The position numbers and the translations under genes are program-made. Positions 30,901-45,201 of a DNA stretch of 64,000 nucleotides are shown here, in pieces. Numbering within the stretch: position 1 is the stretch's first letter; each line of letters opens with the position of its first letter. Source of the DNA: Gastracanthus pulcherrimus (lineage: Eukaryota > Arthropoda > Insecta > Hymenoptera > Pteromalidae). The stretch spans positions 46,297,893 to 46,361,892 of the forward strand of contig OX424574.1 in the NCBI GenBank assembly GCA_949152435.1. The letters run 5' to 3'. Below the pieces are notes generated by a model. That model had not been told where the DNA came from. It saw nothing but the letters and a program-made list of their open reading frames with translations, and did no database searches.

Positions 30901-33900
30901 TTTTATGGTATTATTGTAATATCTCAAAAACATCACGAATCATATAAAACTTTTATTTTTATATAATTGTTGTGGATCATATGTGAGCATTGACACCTTG
31001 TCTTTGTGAAAATTAGAAAGTCATCTGTTTATTTAATGAGATATATTAAATTTCAATAAACTAATATGAAGATTTTCTAATTCCAATTATGTAATATATT
31101 GTTGTATATTATATATTATAAAGTTTATAGTATTGACTACGCCAATATTATTAAAAGCTTTATCAATCACAATTAAAATCTTTAAAAGATTTTTAAGTTG
31201 TACATTCAATTTTGTAAGCCCTTTTTTAAACCCAATTAAACAATTGGACTAAAAACTATTGTGTCTTGCATGAAGATAGCTAAAATCTAATAAAAAGTTA
31301 AAAAACCTAGTTTTATATATTTTTTGTATTTATTTTAAAGAAAACATTGGATAAAAATAATGTTTATTATATATTAGCACTGTTAATTCTTTTCCTTGCC
31401 AAGCACAAATATAAAGAAAATATAAAATTCTAATACTTTTTGTAATGTTTTGCCATGTGATTTGTTATCTATTTTTGTAAACAATTTCAATCAATTTTTA
31501 TACTTAAACATTACATTTAATTAAGCTACTGTATTTCGCAATAATCGGTATTTATGTCATATCATCCACAAATAGAACCCTGATTCTTCGAAATAAGTAG
31601 AGGTACCTTTACTGATCTCTATTTTCACGAAAATGTTCAGTCGTAACTTTACAAAACAGAACGGGAAAAGTAAACTCCAAAAATGTGCAAGTATTTTCGA
31701 CTAAAAAAATCAAAAAAGTCTAGAGTCAGTCTCGGAATACAGTAAAAGATATAAAATTTTCCCGGGCTCTCTACGAAATAAAATGCAGAAATAGAGAGGC
31801 CTGAGCTATAGAGGCGAAGGCGACGGCAGCATAGGAGGAAAAGCAGTTGCTTATCGAAAAAGTAGTTTCGTTTCGACGAAGCCAAAGACGCACCTGTAAA
31901 ACTTTTTACCCGGACATGCACCACCGATGCGCGCATACATACTATAAATATATACGAGGCAAAGGCAGAAAAAAGATAGGAAAACAAGAACGCGAAAGCA
32001 GCCATTTTTCGTAGCCCACTCCCCGAATGCGAAGAAAGAGAGAAGCTCTAAGACTTTGTCGGACGGCCGAGTCCGAGTCGAGCACAATATTCTATCGAGT
32101 ATTCTTTTTTTACAACAATATATATATATACACGTACACACATATATATATATACATACATACATACATGCATACATACATACAAATACACGTATACAAT
32201 ATAAACACACTTCCTCTCGCCCCGCGTTCGTCGATCGCGTGCACGCACACTCGCGGGGCCAATCCTACCGCTGATCGTATTAAAATATATATTGAGAAAC
32301 AAATATGTTATATATACAAATATAAATATTAAATGAGTACGAAAAAGGTGAACAAGAAGAAAAAAAGAAGCGAATGCTTCCGTGCCGGACGACCCTTGTA
32401 AGATATATGTGAAAAAATCTTATTTAAGTATAAAAGATAGAGAACATATAGCCGTTAAGATGTTTAAACACTGAGAAAAGAATTGATAATCTGGTTTAAT
32501 ACGTTTAATACTGCATTATACTTTTGTCACTCATATTCATCTATGATTTAAAATATATGTGCAAAGATGCGAAAATTACAATAAATTTAAAAGTATAGAA
32601 TTTTTATACAATTTTAATTTTAAAGAATATAGTGCTGAATGTATAAGACGAATAAATCAGCAGCCTGTCAATAAATATGTATTTTATAAAAGAATTGTTA
32701 GCTAATTGATTTAGTAGAAATAAATTCTTTTCTCAGTGAACCTAAGTCTTTAATGTATCGCGTTGATATAAGATAAAAAATGTGAAACGTTATTAGGTTC
32801 ATCAAGAATATATTACGATCGCAGATTGTATATTATAAAATACGGATTGAGACGTCGAACCAGTGTAAACGTCGATGAATGAGATTTAAATGTGTATTTG
32901 TATAATTGATGATGCAATTTGCGTAATTACTACCATTATTATATTGCTGATAATTACTTTATTACCATCACTATTATTTTTATATTATTTTATTATTGTT
33001 ATTATAATTATTATTATTATTATTATAATTATTATTATTACTATTGTCATTAGGAATGCTATATAAATTACTCTTTTACTGTCATATTAGTTTACCGTTG
33101 TTGTACAACCATTGTCATCATCACAATCGTTGTTCATGCTGAGTGAAAAATAATTTATCGGTTTGTAATTATTCTGTAAGAATATTTTTTTAACTCTTAA
33201 GCGAGATTTCTTTGAGCGATATGAATTTTACAGAATGTTTACTTAACTGCTTTTTCATATTTCTTAACTGTAAAGTTAGAAAGTCATGTGTTTGAACGCA
33301 TATGTACTTTTTACGAGAATTACGAAAGCAAAAGAAAAAATCTCCTCTACGAGGAAGGAAAATGGGCTATATGCATGTTGCAAACTGACTGTTCCGTTTA
33401 AAAACAGTTCTTGAAGCCTTTTGCGTAGAGAAACAAAATTCTTTTTCACTCGGACAACTTCGACATATAATTAAGCATTAGTTTTGGACTGTTATTGTCA
33501 TCGTGTACTACTAAGAACGATTATCGTAACTCATGATTAGGATATAACGATTTCTTCTCCCCTGTGTCCGTCGCGGTTTTGTAAAAGAAAAAAAAGTGAT
33601 GAAGTACAGACGCGAAAATGCGAACGTATAGAAGACGAATGTACATAAAGCATGTATGATAAAAACACTAGAATGTATAAAAGCGCGCGACAAGTTTTTT
33701 TTCTTTTAAAAATATATATTATACATAGTATTGTATTAAGAAAAGAGTATAATGCGCATCTTCTGCCCTTTCAACGAAAGACCTAGAAGCTACGAGAACA
33801 AAACTTTGTATACTGTGTAAAAAGAGAATATAAGAATTATAAAATGACTAACAAATAAAAAGAAGTGAAGAAATGTTAAAAAACAGTTTCTGTGTGCATT
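27476..33900 (+). other. Putative kek 3' UTR and downstream sequence
   Basis: After the kek stop the first about 190 bp are GC-rich, then come (GA)n (27,724-27,789) and (CA)n (27,914-27,979) microsatellites and several kilobases of non-coding sequence less AT-rich than the deep intergenic regions. An AATAAA at 33,854-33,859 followed by a GT-rich stretch (TTTCTGTGTGCATT) is a plausible distal poly(A) site; earlier AATAAA hexamers exist. Long 3' UTRs are common for neural genes in insects. No coding gene is supportable here. Confidence 0.35.
30240..30425. other. Isolated GC-richer patch of unknown nature
   Basis: A 180-bp stretch of balanced, complex composition in AT-rich surroundings, preceded by a pyrimidine-poor AG (CCCCAG at 30,250-30,255). 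Frames across it are short (60 codons or fewer) and unrecognised. It could be an exon, an RNA gene or conserved UTR. I cannot tell which. Confidence 0.3.
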
Positions 33901-34236
33901 CTATTCCCATAAATAATAACAAAGGTCCATAAAAGAAAGCTCATACATGAAAATAGGCATTAAGGAAGAAGCTGTAAGTAAGATGCATTAGAGACTCTTT
34001 ACTCGTAGTTACCAACGGAAGGAGAAAATTTTGTCGCTGCATATGCTTATATAGTTGAAGTTAAGGTAATCAAAGAATTTTGAGAAAAGGGGGGAGAATT
34101 CCAAGAAAATAGCAACGAAAAGAAATAGGCCTCTTAATAGCCTAGAAATGCAGCAGAGAGAGAAAAAAGGTAAGCATTGAAGTATTTCTCAGAGTACGCA
34201 GGTGAAGAAAGAGAGATAGAGTAAAAGTTAGGGCGA

Positions 34237-34293
<57 letters not shown>
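34237..34293. repeat. (GT)n(GA)n microsatellite
   Basis: A short GT run passes directly into a GA run of about 43 bp, within a purine-rich region (34,140-34,500). Confidence 0.95.
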
Positions 34294-34299
<6 letters not shown>

Positions 34300-34559
34300 G
34301 TCGCATACACCAGCTAACCGCAAAGCGGTGAGAAAAGAATCCACTTTACGAGGCGCATGAAAACCGAAACGAGGAATAAAAAAGAGTGAACAGTAACGGC
34401 TGAGAAAAGTAGGCCAAGAAGGGAAAATGAAACTGGTAAAATACAGACAGAAAGAGAGAGAGATAGATAGAGGGGGAGAGAGAGAGGGAGAAAGAAAGTC
34501 TAAGGCAGAGATAAAAGATGGAAAAGCCTAGACTGAGCTCTACGGAAACAAGGAGATCA

Positions 34560-35870
34560 AAAGTTGCATCGAGAGAATTCTAAGAGTTTTAATGAATCTC
34601 TAAAATTTATTTAAAATTAATTTGGTTACTTCATACAAACTACGTTTATTTTAACAATCATAAATTTTCAAATTATTGGGTTATTTCTATTTTTCACTAG
34701 TACAAGTAAAAAGTTGGGATTGCAAAACATATTGCAATCTTTTGCATTTTCGCTAATGTTTAGCAAAGAAAGACAACATTTGGCAAAGTTATAATTTCCA
34801 CAAGTGGGAATCATTATAGTTTTTGTGTATAACCATTATAGATTATATTATCCCTGGTATAAATCTTATCGTTGCGCCCACATTCACTATAACGACCTTT
34901 ATAGGCAAACTAGACAGTACTAGATTATACAAAACTCGATAAACCCACACAGATCTATATAGTTTTTTCAATAATAATATGTACATGTAAAATCTGTGAG
35001 GTTATATTATTTATTGGACAGAACTTTTAATGTAAAAATTAATGTTAAAAAAAGTTCTATGCATACTATTTTCATATACTAGAAGCTGATTTTTCGCGCG
35101 CGATACGCGCGCACGGACATTTCTCTTGCTGGGCTACAGTGGGGTTGAATATTTTTATTATAATGAATATTATATGTATAAATTCTTATAATTTTTAACA
35201 CACTTTCTTGGCCTACTGTAAATTAGTCGAGATTGGCTGAGAAAGAGAGAGATTTTAAGAGACACGTAATTGAAGTTTAATATAAGCTACTTAATATTTC
35301 TTTATATGTTCATTTATAACTAAAAATACTGAAACACGTATTTTTATTTTTTGGTAAAAAATGTATCTTCTGTAATTAAGTTGAGCAAAATCCGCCATCC
35401 AAAAGATGTCAAATCCTTGTCGTTAGTTGGAAGCGTATGTGTAGGTACTTGACTACATCTGTCGGTAACATTAAACTATAAGAGAAGTTCTACACTGATG
35501 TGATGTGTATGTGATGTGCACGGAATGTTACTGTTCCCTGTGACGATGGTAGGAGAAAGTGGGGTTAAGGTGGACACTTTTCTTTTGTGATTTCCTTATT
35601 TTCCTATTGTTACAAAATTGAAAAATTATATGCCATTTAAGCATCATTGCAACTTTCTAAATAAATTAATTGATATTTCGATGTTCAAGCTATAGACCCT
35701 AATTTTATGCTCATGACTAATTTGGAGACACGTATAAAAATAGTATTAATACTTCAAATATCTTCACACATTTTGTAAAATACATAATATGTTGTTATAT
35801 AGACTTGGTAAGTACCGGTTTCCATTTCAAAAATTTAGAAAACAAAAAGCAGCTCCAATTAATATTAATA
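34560..35870. other. AT-rich intergenic sequence
   Basis: No gene is recognised. Notable only for a CG-alternating palindromic patch CGCGCGCGATACGCGCGC (about 35,095-35,113) and a terminus-like GTGGGGTTAAGGTGGACAC near 35,560. Confidence 0.5.
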
Positions 35871-35872
35871 TT

Positions 35873-37820
<1,948 letters not shown>

Positions 37821-37827
37821 AAAAATA

Positions 37828-38385
37828 AAGCCTAGCACCCGTTATTTGTTCCAATGGGCCCCTTCTGTCGAGTTATAAGGTATTTTACTCCAATTATGCG
37901 TTACTTTAATAAAAATATTTACCTCTTCTTCTGACAATAACTTTGCAAGTTTTTATAATTAAAATTTTATTTATAAGGTAATAAAAGAAGGTGAAAAGAG
38001 CTTTAATTTGAATTCGATTTCATATAAAAATATTAATCTACTCAAAAGTTATTAACAATTAAAGATAGTGACTAAAATTACATGAATATTCGAATAAATT
38101 TAAAATTTTAAATTTAATTTTATAACTCTTTTAAATTTATTTATTGTTTTTTTCTTTTTATGCAATTTCAGTTACCATCTTTAATTGTTAATAACTTTTG
38201 ATCAGATTAATATTTTTGTACCAAACTAAACTTAAATTAAATCTTTTATCACCTACTTTTATTGTATTTTGATTATGGTTAGAAGAAGAGGTATCTTCTT
38301 TTATTAAAAGAACGCATATATAGAATAAAATACGTCATTTCTCGGCATCAAGGGTCCATTGGAATAAATTAAGGGGGCTAGGCTT
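37828..38385. mobile_element. 558-bp foldback element
   Basis: The left end AAGCCTAGCACCCGTTATTT is answered on the right by AAATTAAGGGGGCTAGGCTT. Similarity continues inward through CCAATGGGCCC/GGGTCCATTGG, TACCTCTTCTTCTxAC and GTTATTAACAATTAAAGAT, nearly to the AT-rich centre. Almost the whole element can fold as one imperfect hairpin. Non-coding, no clear target duplication. Confidence 0.75.
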
Positions 38386-38389
38386 CATT

Positions 38390-39080
38390 ATTGGGTTACA
38401 ATCTTGAAATCTTTATCTATTAATATTAATATCATCTACCTTATTAACTTCAAATTTTGGAACAATGTAATCCAGATAACTACATAGAAGTTTTACGATT
38501 GGTTGAGTGGCTTCGTCATTATCTTAAATTAAATTTCTATTTTTTAAGGTGACTCCGTCGTTTTTCAAAATCCATCATTAACTAAAAATAAAAATCTCAT
38601 TGAAAGTGTGCATTTTATACATTCTATTAAAATTTTGCTTGGGAATAGTTGCCAGGTGAACTAAAGAGAAAAAAATGTTTGAAAATACAACTCTTAACAT
38701 GGGCTCTTATGGCGAAATGTGCGTTTATGCCTGTAACTACATGAAAATCCATGATTTCTTTATAAAACCACCTGGGCATTGTATCTTTTTAATTATAGAT
38801 TCCGATTATTTAACAAAAATACCTGGTTGCCAGTAAAATAAAAAAATATTTAATAAATAAGTAAAATGAGTGTATTTTTGTATGCATATATATGGATATT
38901 ATTATTATTTCTAATATATTATAACATATATTTAGGACAGTAAGTCTGACAATTGATATTGAATCATTTTTAATTAATTGCATAGATACGGAACTACGCG
39001 ACGGAGTTACCCTAATTATGACTCATTATTTATTATTCATTTTGTAACATTATGTCAGAAAATTTTAATTTTTTAATCCA
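38390..39080. other. AT-rich spacer between two foldback elements
   Basis: No gene or bounded repeat was identified in this stretch. Confidence 0.5.
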
Positions 39081-39411
39081 CTTTAGAAAGAGCGAGGGGT
39101 TAATCGGTAGCGAAATAAGCTGAGCACTTGTTCATGAAATCGATTTCATTGTATATGAAATCAGTGAATTCACATAAAATTACTGAAATATTTGTTTGCG
39201 AAATCATAGATAAAATCGGTGAAGTTTATAATGAAATCGATGAATTCGACGAAATCGTTTTTCAAAAATGTCTTTAGTAAATATATTATCTAAGATCTGA
39301 GCATCCATTCACGGGCAGCGTTATGGTTTTTCCCGAATCCTGGAACTTTTTTCCTTGGCGGAAGTGGGGGGAGGAAATTTTTTATCACTAATTTCTGAAA
39401 CTTGTATACAT

Positions 39412-39680
39412 CACGTATAAGATTTTAATAAATAAATACTTTAAAAAAAAACGTAAACTCTTTAACCTCAATACCCCATGTATAAGAGTTTAATAAATCA
39501 ACTATTTTAAATAAATTTTAAACTCTTTAACCTCAGTACCCCATGTATGAAAGTTCAAAAAATAAACTATTTTAAATAAACCGTGACCTCTTAAAAGCTA
39601 TCAATGACCCACGTATGAGACTTTAATAAACAAACTGCATAAACTGTGAACGCTTATCCCCCAATACCCTACGTAGACAA
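39412..39680. repeat. Tandem array, unit about 66 bp, four copies
   Basis: Units begin CA(C/T)GTATxAxA and contain TTTAATAAA...ACTCTTTAACCTCA. Starts fall near 39,412, 39,478, 39,542 and 39,609, with a fifth partial start at about 39,670. It lies inside the foldback transposon. Confidence 0.8.
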
Positions 39681-40237
39681 GTTTGACCCTAGTGGAAAAA
39701 ATGTCGTTGGCAAAGTTTGTCTGTGTTTGCTGTGGTATGTCATAATATGCTAGAGTTTGTTAGAGTTTATCTAGAGTACGCCAAACATCAAAAAGGCGTG
39801 TCAAATAGGCAGTTTTAGCACTCATGGCAAATTTTGGCACGCATATGGTACATTTTAACACACTTTTGGGAAAATTTCTAAAATTTGGACATAACTGATT
39901 TTAACATTAAAATAGGAGTTTTCGTAACAACGTTTTCAGGCAAAGTTAGACACATTTTGACAGAGTTGTGCAAATTGTGTCAAACTTTGGCAAGCTTTGG
40001 CAAATTTTGGCAATCTTTGCCAATTTTGGTAAAACTTAAAATCGGTTGTGCATAAGATTGCCAAAGATTGCTAAAGTTTGCTAAAGTTTGTCACAGTTTG
40101 CCAAAAATTTTAAATTTGCCATATGTGCCGAAATGGGCCATTTGATACGTTTTCCGACGTTTGGCGTACTCTGGTAATTTCTAACAAACTGACACAAAAA
40201 TCATTTACACTAATATATCAACTGTCTTAAAAAGAAA

Positions 40238-40364
40238 GCAATCTCTACATACTTTTGAATAATCTGCAATCTCTATATACTTTTTAATAAACTGCAATCT
40301 CTACATACTTATGAATAAACTGCAATCTCTACATACTTTTGAATAAACAGCAATCTCTACAGTT
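40238..40364. repeat. Tandem array, 28-bp unit, five copies
   Basis: GCAATCTCTACATACTTTT recurs at 40,238, 40,266, 40,294, 40,322 and 40,350, exactly 28 bp apart, with the last copy partial. It lies inside the foldback transposon. Confidence 0.93.
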
Positions 40365-40618
40365 TATTTAAAACGATTTGCATATGCAGCTTTCATATGT
40401 ACAAGAGTCGCTTTATTTAAACTAATTTATATTTTGATCTTTCATACGTGGGGTGTTAAGCTTTAAGAGTATAAATTATCGCAATTCTATTTATCAATTA
40501 ATAATTTTAATTTTTATATATTTAATCGATTTCAGTAACATATTTAAGATTAAGTGAAAACGCATGAAATCGATTGAAATCACTAGAAATCGGTAAATTT
40601 AATTGATTAAATCATTTT

Positions 40619-40710
40619 TGTGAAATCAATATGAAATCACAGTGAGTTCACTGAAATAGTGAAATTAATATGAAATCACAGTGAATTCACTGAAATAGTG
40701 AAATCACTGA
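40619..40710. repeat. Tandem array, unit about 40 bp, two copies and a part
   Basis: GTGAAATxAATATGAAATCA followed by CAGTGAxTTCACTGAAATA is repeated just inside the right terminus. The unit itself contains short inverted GATTTC/GAAATC and TTCACTGAAA motifs, the arrangement expected for subterminal transposase-binding repeats. Confidence 0.8.
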
Positions 40711-41109
40711 AGCACTTTTTCCCGACCGGTTAACCCCTCGAGAAAGAGGGTCATTAAGTGCTGTTTTCAGTACCAAAGGTAACAAATTATTGTTTAGATA
40801 ACCATTTAAATTACAATTTTAATTATAAAAAAAATTATAAAGAAATATTAAAAATTTTAAATTAGTTTTTCCTCACTACAAGTATGCCATGTAACATGTA
40901 TGATAGTAATGCATGTATTTTCTACCGTCGTGAAAAATCAAATTAACAATAACTGGCTTCTTACATTTGGGGCTGAAAACAGCTCTTATGGACTCTCATT
41001 CATTGCGGTAAAAAATATATACAATAATGAAATGAGGTGTATTTTTTGAGAGTATAATTTTCTAAAACGGATTTCTATGTAGGATGGTTAATAATGATGG
41101 TTTAGAAAT

Positions 41110-41262
41110 GGCATAGCGCGTTTCTTACACATAAGAATTATACACGTAATTATTGTACACAATTTATCATTGATTAAATTATATATAGATATATTTAACC
41201 AATGGTAAATTGTGCACAATAATTACGTGTACAATTCTTATGTGTAAGAAACGCACTATGCC
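41110..41262. mobile_element. 153-bp MITE with long TIRs and 8-bp target duplication
   Basis: Flanked by ttagaaat on both sides (41,102-41,109 and 41,263-41,270). The arms begin GGCATAGxGCGTTTCTTACA and stay complementary for about 60 bp, leaving a 25-bp AT loop. The 8-bp duplication is compatible with hAT-like or Merlin-like mobilisation. The high arm identity suggests a fairly recent insertion. Confidence 0.88.
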
Positions 41263-41425
41263 TTAGAAATTAATAAAATTTTATATTTTAAGGATTTTCT
41301 CTAAAAAAAATTTGTATGAACATATATCATAATAAATTTAGAAACTGAATTACGCTTCGTATTTACTCTTTCCTCCGTCTTTCAGTCATTAAATAATTTT
41401 TGTTTTTTAAAGTTGTAATTAAATA

Positions 41426-41591
41426 CAGTCGAGTGGCGGAGACTGAGAAGGCTCGGGAACAAATTTTTCGGGGACTACAATGTGTATTTAGTATAGGAGC
41501 GTTTCAGTCCTCGAGACATTTTCATGTATAAGAGCATTGCAGTTCCCACGTAATTTTAGTCCTCGGGTTCTCAGTCCCCGCGACTCGACTG
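41426..41591. mobile_element. Tc1/mariner-type MITE (TA target)
   Basis: CAGTCGAGTGGCGGAGACTG at the left is mirrored by CAGTCCCCGCGACTCGACTG at the right, bounded by TA on both sides (41,424-41,425 and 41,592-41,593). The 166-bp element is non-coding. TA duplication and CAG ends fit the Tc1/mariner/pogo assemblage. Confidence 0.75.
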
Positions 41592-42592
41592 TATATACGT
41601 AAATGAAGCTAACCCTTAAATTGAAATGAAATATGCAAAAATGTTAAGTGCAAATGTAAGTCATGACATCATTATTGGATTTTTCAAAACTTTCTGTAAT
41701 GTGGCAATGTTATTAAAGTTGTTATATCGAACTATTTAATATGTAGGCAGGCTTTATAATATTTCCCAATTTTAGACCTCTAATGTTCATTTATAGAACT
41801 TTTAATGCTTTGAAAATGCAAAATGATATGCATTTTACTGTTTGAAAATAAATTTATACCTGTGGCTAACTTTAACAGATTGTGATAGACAGAGGCTCCC
41901 AAAACGAAAACGATACATAACCCGATTTCGGAAAATAAGTCCATGTTATTCGACTCACTAATTTTGAACATCGTTCAAAATAAAATTTTAATAATTGATG
42001 CGTATACACAGTATTTCATAGCGTAGTCTTTTTTTGTACCAAATTTGTAACTTTTTTAATTTTTTAAATATTGAGTTGCAACAATTACGTTTTTCATCAA
42101 GAACTAACAAACTTAGAAAGTTACAAATTTGATTAACGTATAAAAAATTTGCTTTACAATATTCACTACACATCAATTATTGTTAAAATTATATTCCAGC
42201 AGTGGTCAAAATTAGCGAGCTGGATACTACTTATCCGCCAAACGCGCGATTCTTGGTATATTTTCATAAGCATAATAAAACTTCTGGAAAGCAGAATATT
42301 TTAATATAAAAAAAACTACAAAATTACAGCTTCCTATTTAAAATACGCAATAACATGTTTTTTCGAGATATATCTAGAACTAAATTTAGATATAAAGAAA
42401 TAAAATTCAAAAATGGACATATTACTAAATTTACATAATCATGTAGCTATAATCATACACTTATTACTGTGAACTATAAAGTAGATTTTCTACAAATTAT
42501 CAAATACAAAATGCATAAAAAAATGTACAAATTAGCCTTATTTACTCCCAATCCATAACCTTTGAGTTTGTTGATACGACAATCAGAATGAG

Positions 42593-42881
42593 CAGCGTTG
42601 GGCACGGTCGGATTTCAGATGGCAGAATCCCTCGATCCTAGTAATAAAATTTGACATAGTGGTCAGCTATGTTCAGATCGTTGGCTTGAAATGCCGCGGG
42701 GTGTTCTCAAACCCATCCGATTCGACTCTGCCAGATAATCTAGCAGAGTCGAATCGGATGGGTTTGAGAACACCCCACGGCATTTCGCGCCAACGATCTG
42801 AACATAGCTGACCACTATGTCACATTTTATTACTAGGATCTAGGGATTCTGCCGTCTGAAATCCAACCGTGCCCAACGCTG
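42593..42881. mobile_element. hAT-type MITE, nearly perfect 289-bp palindrome
   Basis: Flanked by the 8-bp duplication agaatgag (42,585-42,592 and 42,882-42,889). Termini are CAGCGTTGGGCACGG and complement, fitting the CAGxGTTGGGC style of many hAT elements. Arms of about 139 bp pair with few mismatches round an 11-nt loop (CAGATAATCTA), so almost every base lies in the stem. Non-coding. Intactness and perfect duplication indicate a young insertion. Confidence 0.93.
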
Positions 42882-42889
42882 AGAATGAG

Positions 42890-44380
42890 ATTGCAGAATT
42901 TTTCGAGGTTATAGGTAAGGTTATAAACAAACATCGAAAGTCGCTCGACTGTTAGATATTAATCGCCATGGTTCTTTTATAAATGAAAAAGTCACCTGAA
43001 AGCATATCTAACCTAAAAAATGATAATTTAGAAAGAATGTTCCTCGCATATGAAAACCAGTGATCACAATATAATGTTATTGATTGATTTAGTTGTTTTT
43101 TTGAAAAGTAATATATAGATGATAATAATATTGTATGTACAAATATGTAGTTTATGACATGCTTTATTTAAAAACTGGAATTTGAATTTCAGAGCTGCAA
43201 ATAATTTTTTATCCGTATTATATGGAGTTCTTGTAATGCATAAACTGCTCATCCGTGACGACATTTTCAAACACATGTTTTTACAAACACATTAGTCGAA
43301 CACATGTAGACGGTAATTTTCATTATAAGTAACAAATTATTATGTTTTAACTGGTCATATATGTCAAATGATAGTGTTTGATTATAAATTAATCTTAATA
43401 TCAAAGTAGGAATTAATTATAAAGTAGGAAATAGAAAAATAGAACATATATAATAAATCGTCTAAATAAATCTAACACAAACACATTATTTTTTTTTAAA
43501 AATTGAAAATTAATCAGTTGATAATAAATGCGTGCGAAAATAGTTTTCCTTACATAAACCATACAGGTTTTGAAACCAAGCCTGTGTTTAGGACGGAACA
43601 AAATCAAATGTAAGGAAACTAATTTTACATAAATAAAATAAATATATGCACTAATACTTGATATAGTTATTTGGATATTCAGATTATTTTCTTATTTTGA
43701 TTGTTTAATATATATGTGCAACATAATATTGTTTTTGAGTTCTTAAATAAAAAAAAACTCGATGCATCTAAGACTTGATAAACTTACATTTTAGAAGTTA
43801 TTTATATTTACTTAATTGGTAGTAGGCGAAGAATAACACGTAAATACCTTTAAATCAAAATAATACACAATGACCATAATAGATTATGCTTCTGTTTCTT
43901 AAAACAAAACCTTTAAGAGGTTGTTATTGTCATAATTTTGCTTATCTAGTTTTATCGGGGAAAATAATATGAGAAACTAGAAGGGACGACCGTTACACAC
44001 CTTTACGGTAACTATCTAATTTGCCTACATAGATTTACACAGCACGAGATTATTCTACATAGATCTGTAAAGTGGACGGAATAAATTTCTACCAGAGATT
44101 GTATCCTAGTATTACTTGGCATTTTAAAAATACACATTTTGTTGATCATCAAACCGCATGCAACTACAATTAGCTTCTATCAGTAATAATTAAATTATTT
44201 TTTGTAAAATAACTATTTTGAAACAGGCAATGACACTGCTTAGGAGTCATTCAAAAATTATGACACACTGTTTTTGAGAATTTACACTGATTTTCCTATA
44301 TCTTTAGTAACCACGATCACACTACTAATGACCACGCGCCTCCTCAAAGCGTGACGTGATTTATGAATGATCCCTTATCG
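42890..44380. other. AT-rich intergenic sequence, no gene recognised
   Basis: Only short unrecognised frames (about 70 codons or fewer) and no well-bounded repeat. Confidence 0.5.
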
Positions 44381-44680
44381 TCTTAATAACCCGATGCTAA
44401 TTGCTTTAGCAGAATGTTTTCTTAAGGAGAGTTAATGCATAAAATTATACTATTGGTATATATATTGTTGTATATTTTTGTTCAAAATCACGATTCATTC
44501 TTAAAAGATTGTTTCAAAATAATCGTGGAAAACATAGCGAATGAAAATCACGAGTGCTATATTTATATTTTTTATCAATTACCACTACAAAAATTCTAAA
44601 AAAAACTATGTTAGATTAGCTGAAAAATAGTCATATTTAAAAAAAAACCGCTGCTAACTGCTTTGATAGAGTGTTTTCTC

Positions 44681-44868
44681 AAAGAGGAATTAATTTAAAA
44701 TCTTATTACTGAAAATTAATAATTTATAAGAGTACAAACTATTGCAAAAAATTATTTTTAAACCAGTTATATCATCATACCACTAGTTTAAAAATTATTT
44801 TTTGCGATAGTTTATACTCTTATAAATTATTAATTTTCAGTAATAAGATTTTAAATTAATTCCTCTTT
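44681..44868. repeat. 188-bp hairpin with 83-bp arms
   Basis: AAAGAGGAATTAATTTAAAA through ATTATTTTTAAAC is followed, after a loop of about 22 bp, by its near-exact complement ending TTAATTCCTCTTT. The sequence before it (GCTAACTGCTTTGATAGAGTG) resembles a second segment at about 44,391-44,445 (GCTAATTGCTTTAGCAGAATG), so a larger duplicated unit is involved. Confidence 0.8.
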
Positions 44869-45201
44869 AGTTCAGCGGCTTCTGTAGGGATTCGTGGCCG
44901 ATCTGAGAGACCGGTTAACACCACGTCTTTTTAAAACTTTGGGTATTCTTTACTCAAAAACTAAGCGGTTAAGAAAAAATTCGTAACAACGTTTTTGTTT
45001 AGAATTCTACAAAGAATCTAAACAAATTTTTTTCCAGACCGAAAGAGTCGATTTTTAAAATTGTTTATAAAAATTGTTAATTAACAATTAAAGGCACCAC
45101 TTTCAGGTTTCAAGACTAAGAAATTCGGATTCAGCGAATCTAAAAAGAAAAGATTTTTGATTGTTTATAGAATAATATGTGGATAAACGATTATATGAAT
45201 G

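Larger units (their letters stand above)
39093..40740. mobile_element. 1648-bp foldback transposon with 8-bp target duplication
   Basis: Bounded by the perfect 8-bp duplication agaaagag (39,085-39,092 and 40,741-40,748). Termini are CGAGGGGTTAA(T/C)CGGT and complement. Subterminal regions on both sides are full of GAAATC/GATTTC hexamers. The inside holds a tandem array of about 66 bp, inverted blocks rich in TTTGGCAAA, and a 28-bp array. The first array has an inverted partner on the right (near 40,430-40,470). No transposase frame. Eight-base duplications point to the hAT, P or Merlin groups, but the termini match none I can name. Confidence 0.85.

Noticed and set aside
40238..40364. 28-bp units with regular spacing as a CRISPR array
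   Set aside because: The 28-bp units abut head-to-tail with no unique spacers and lie inside a transposon.
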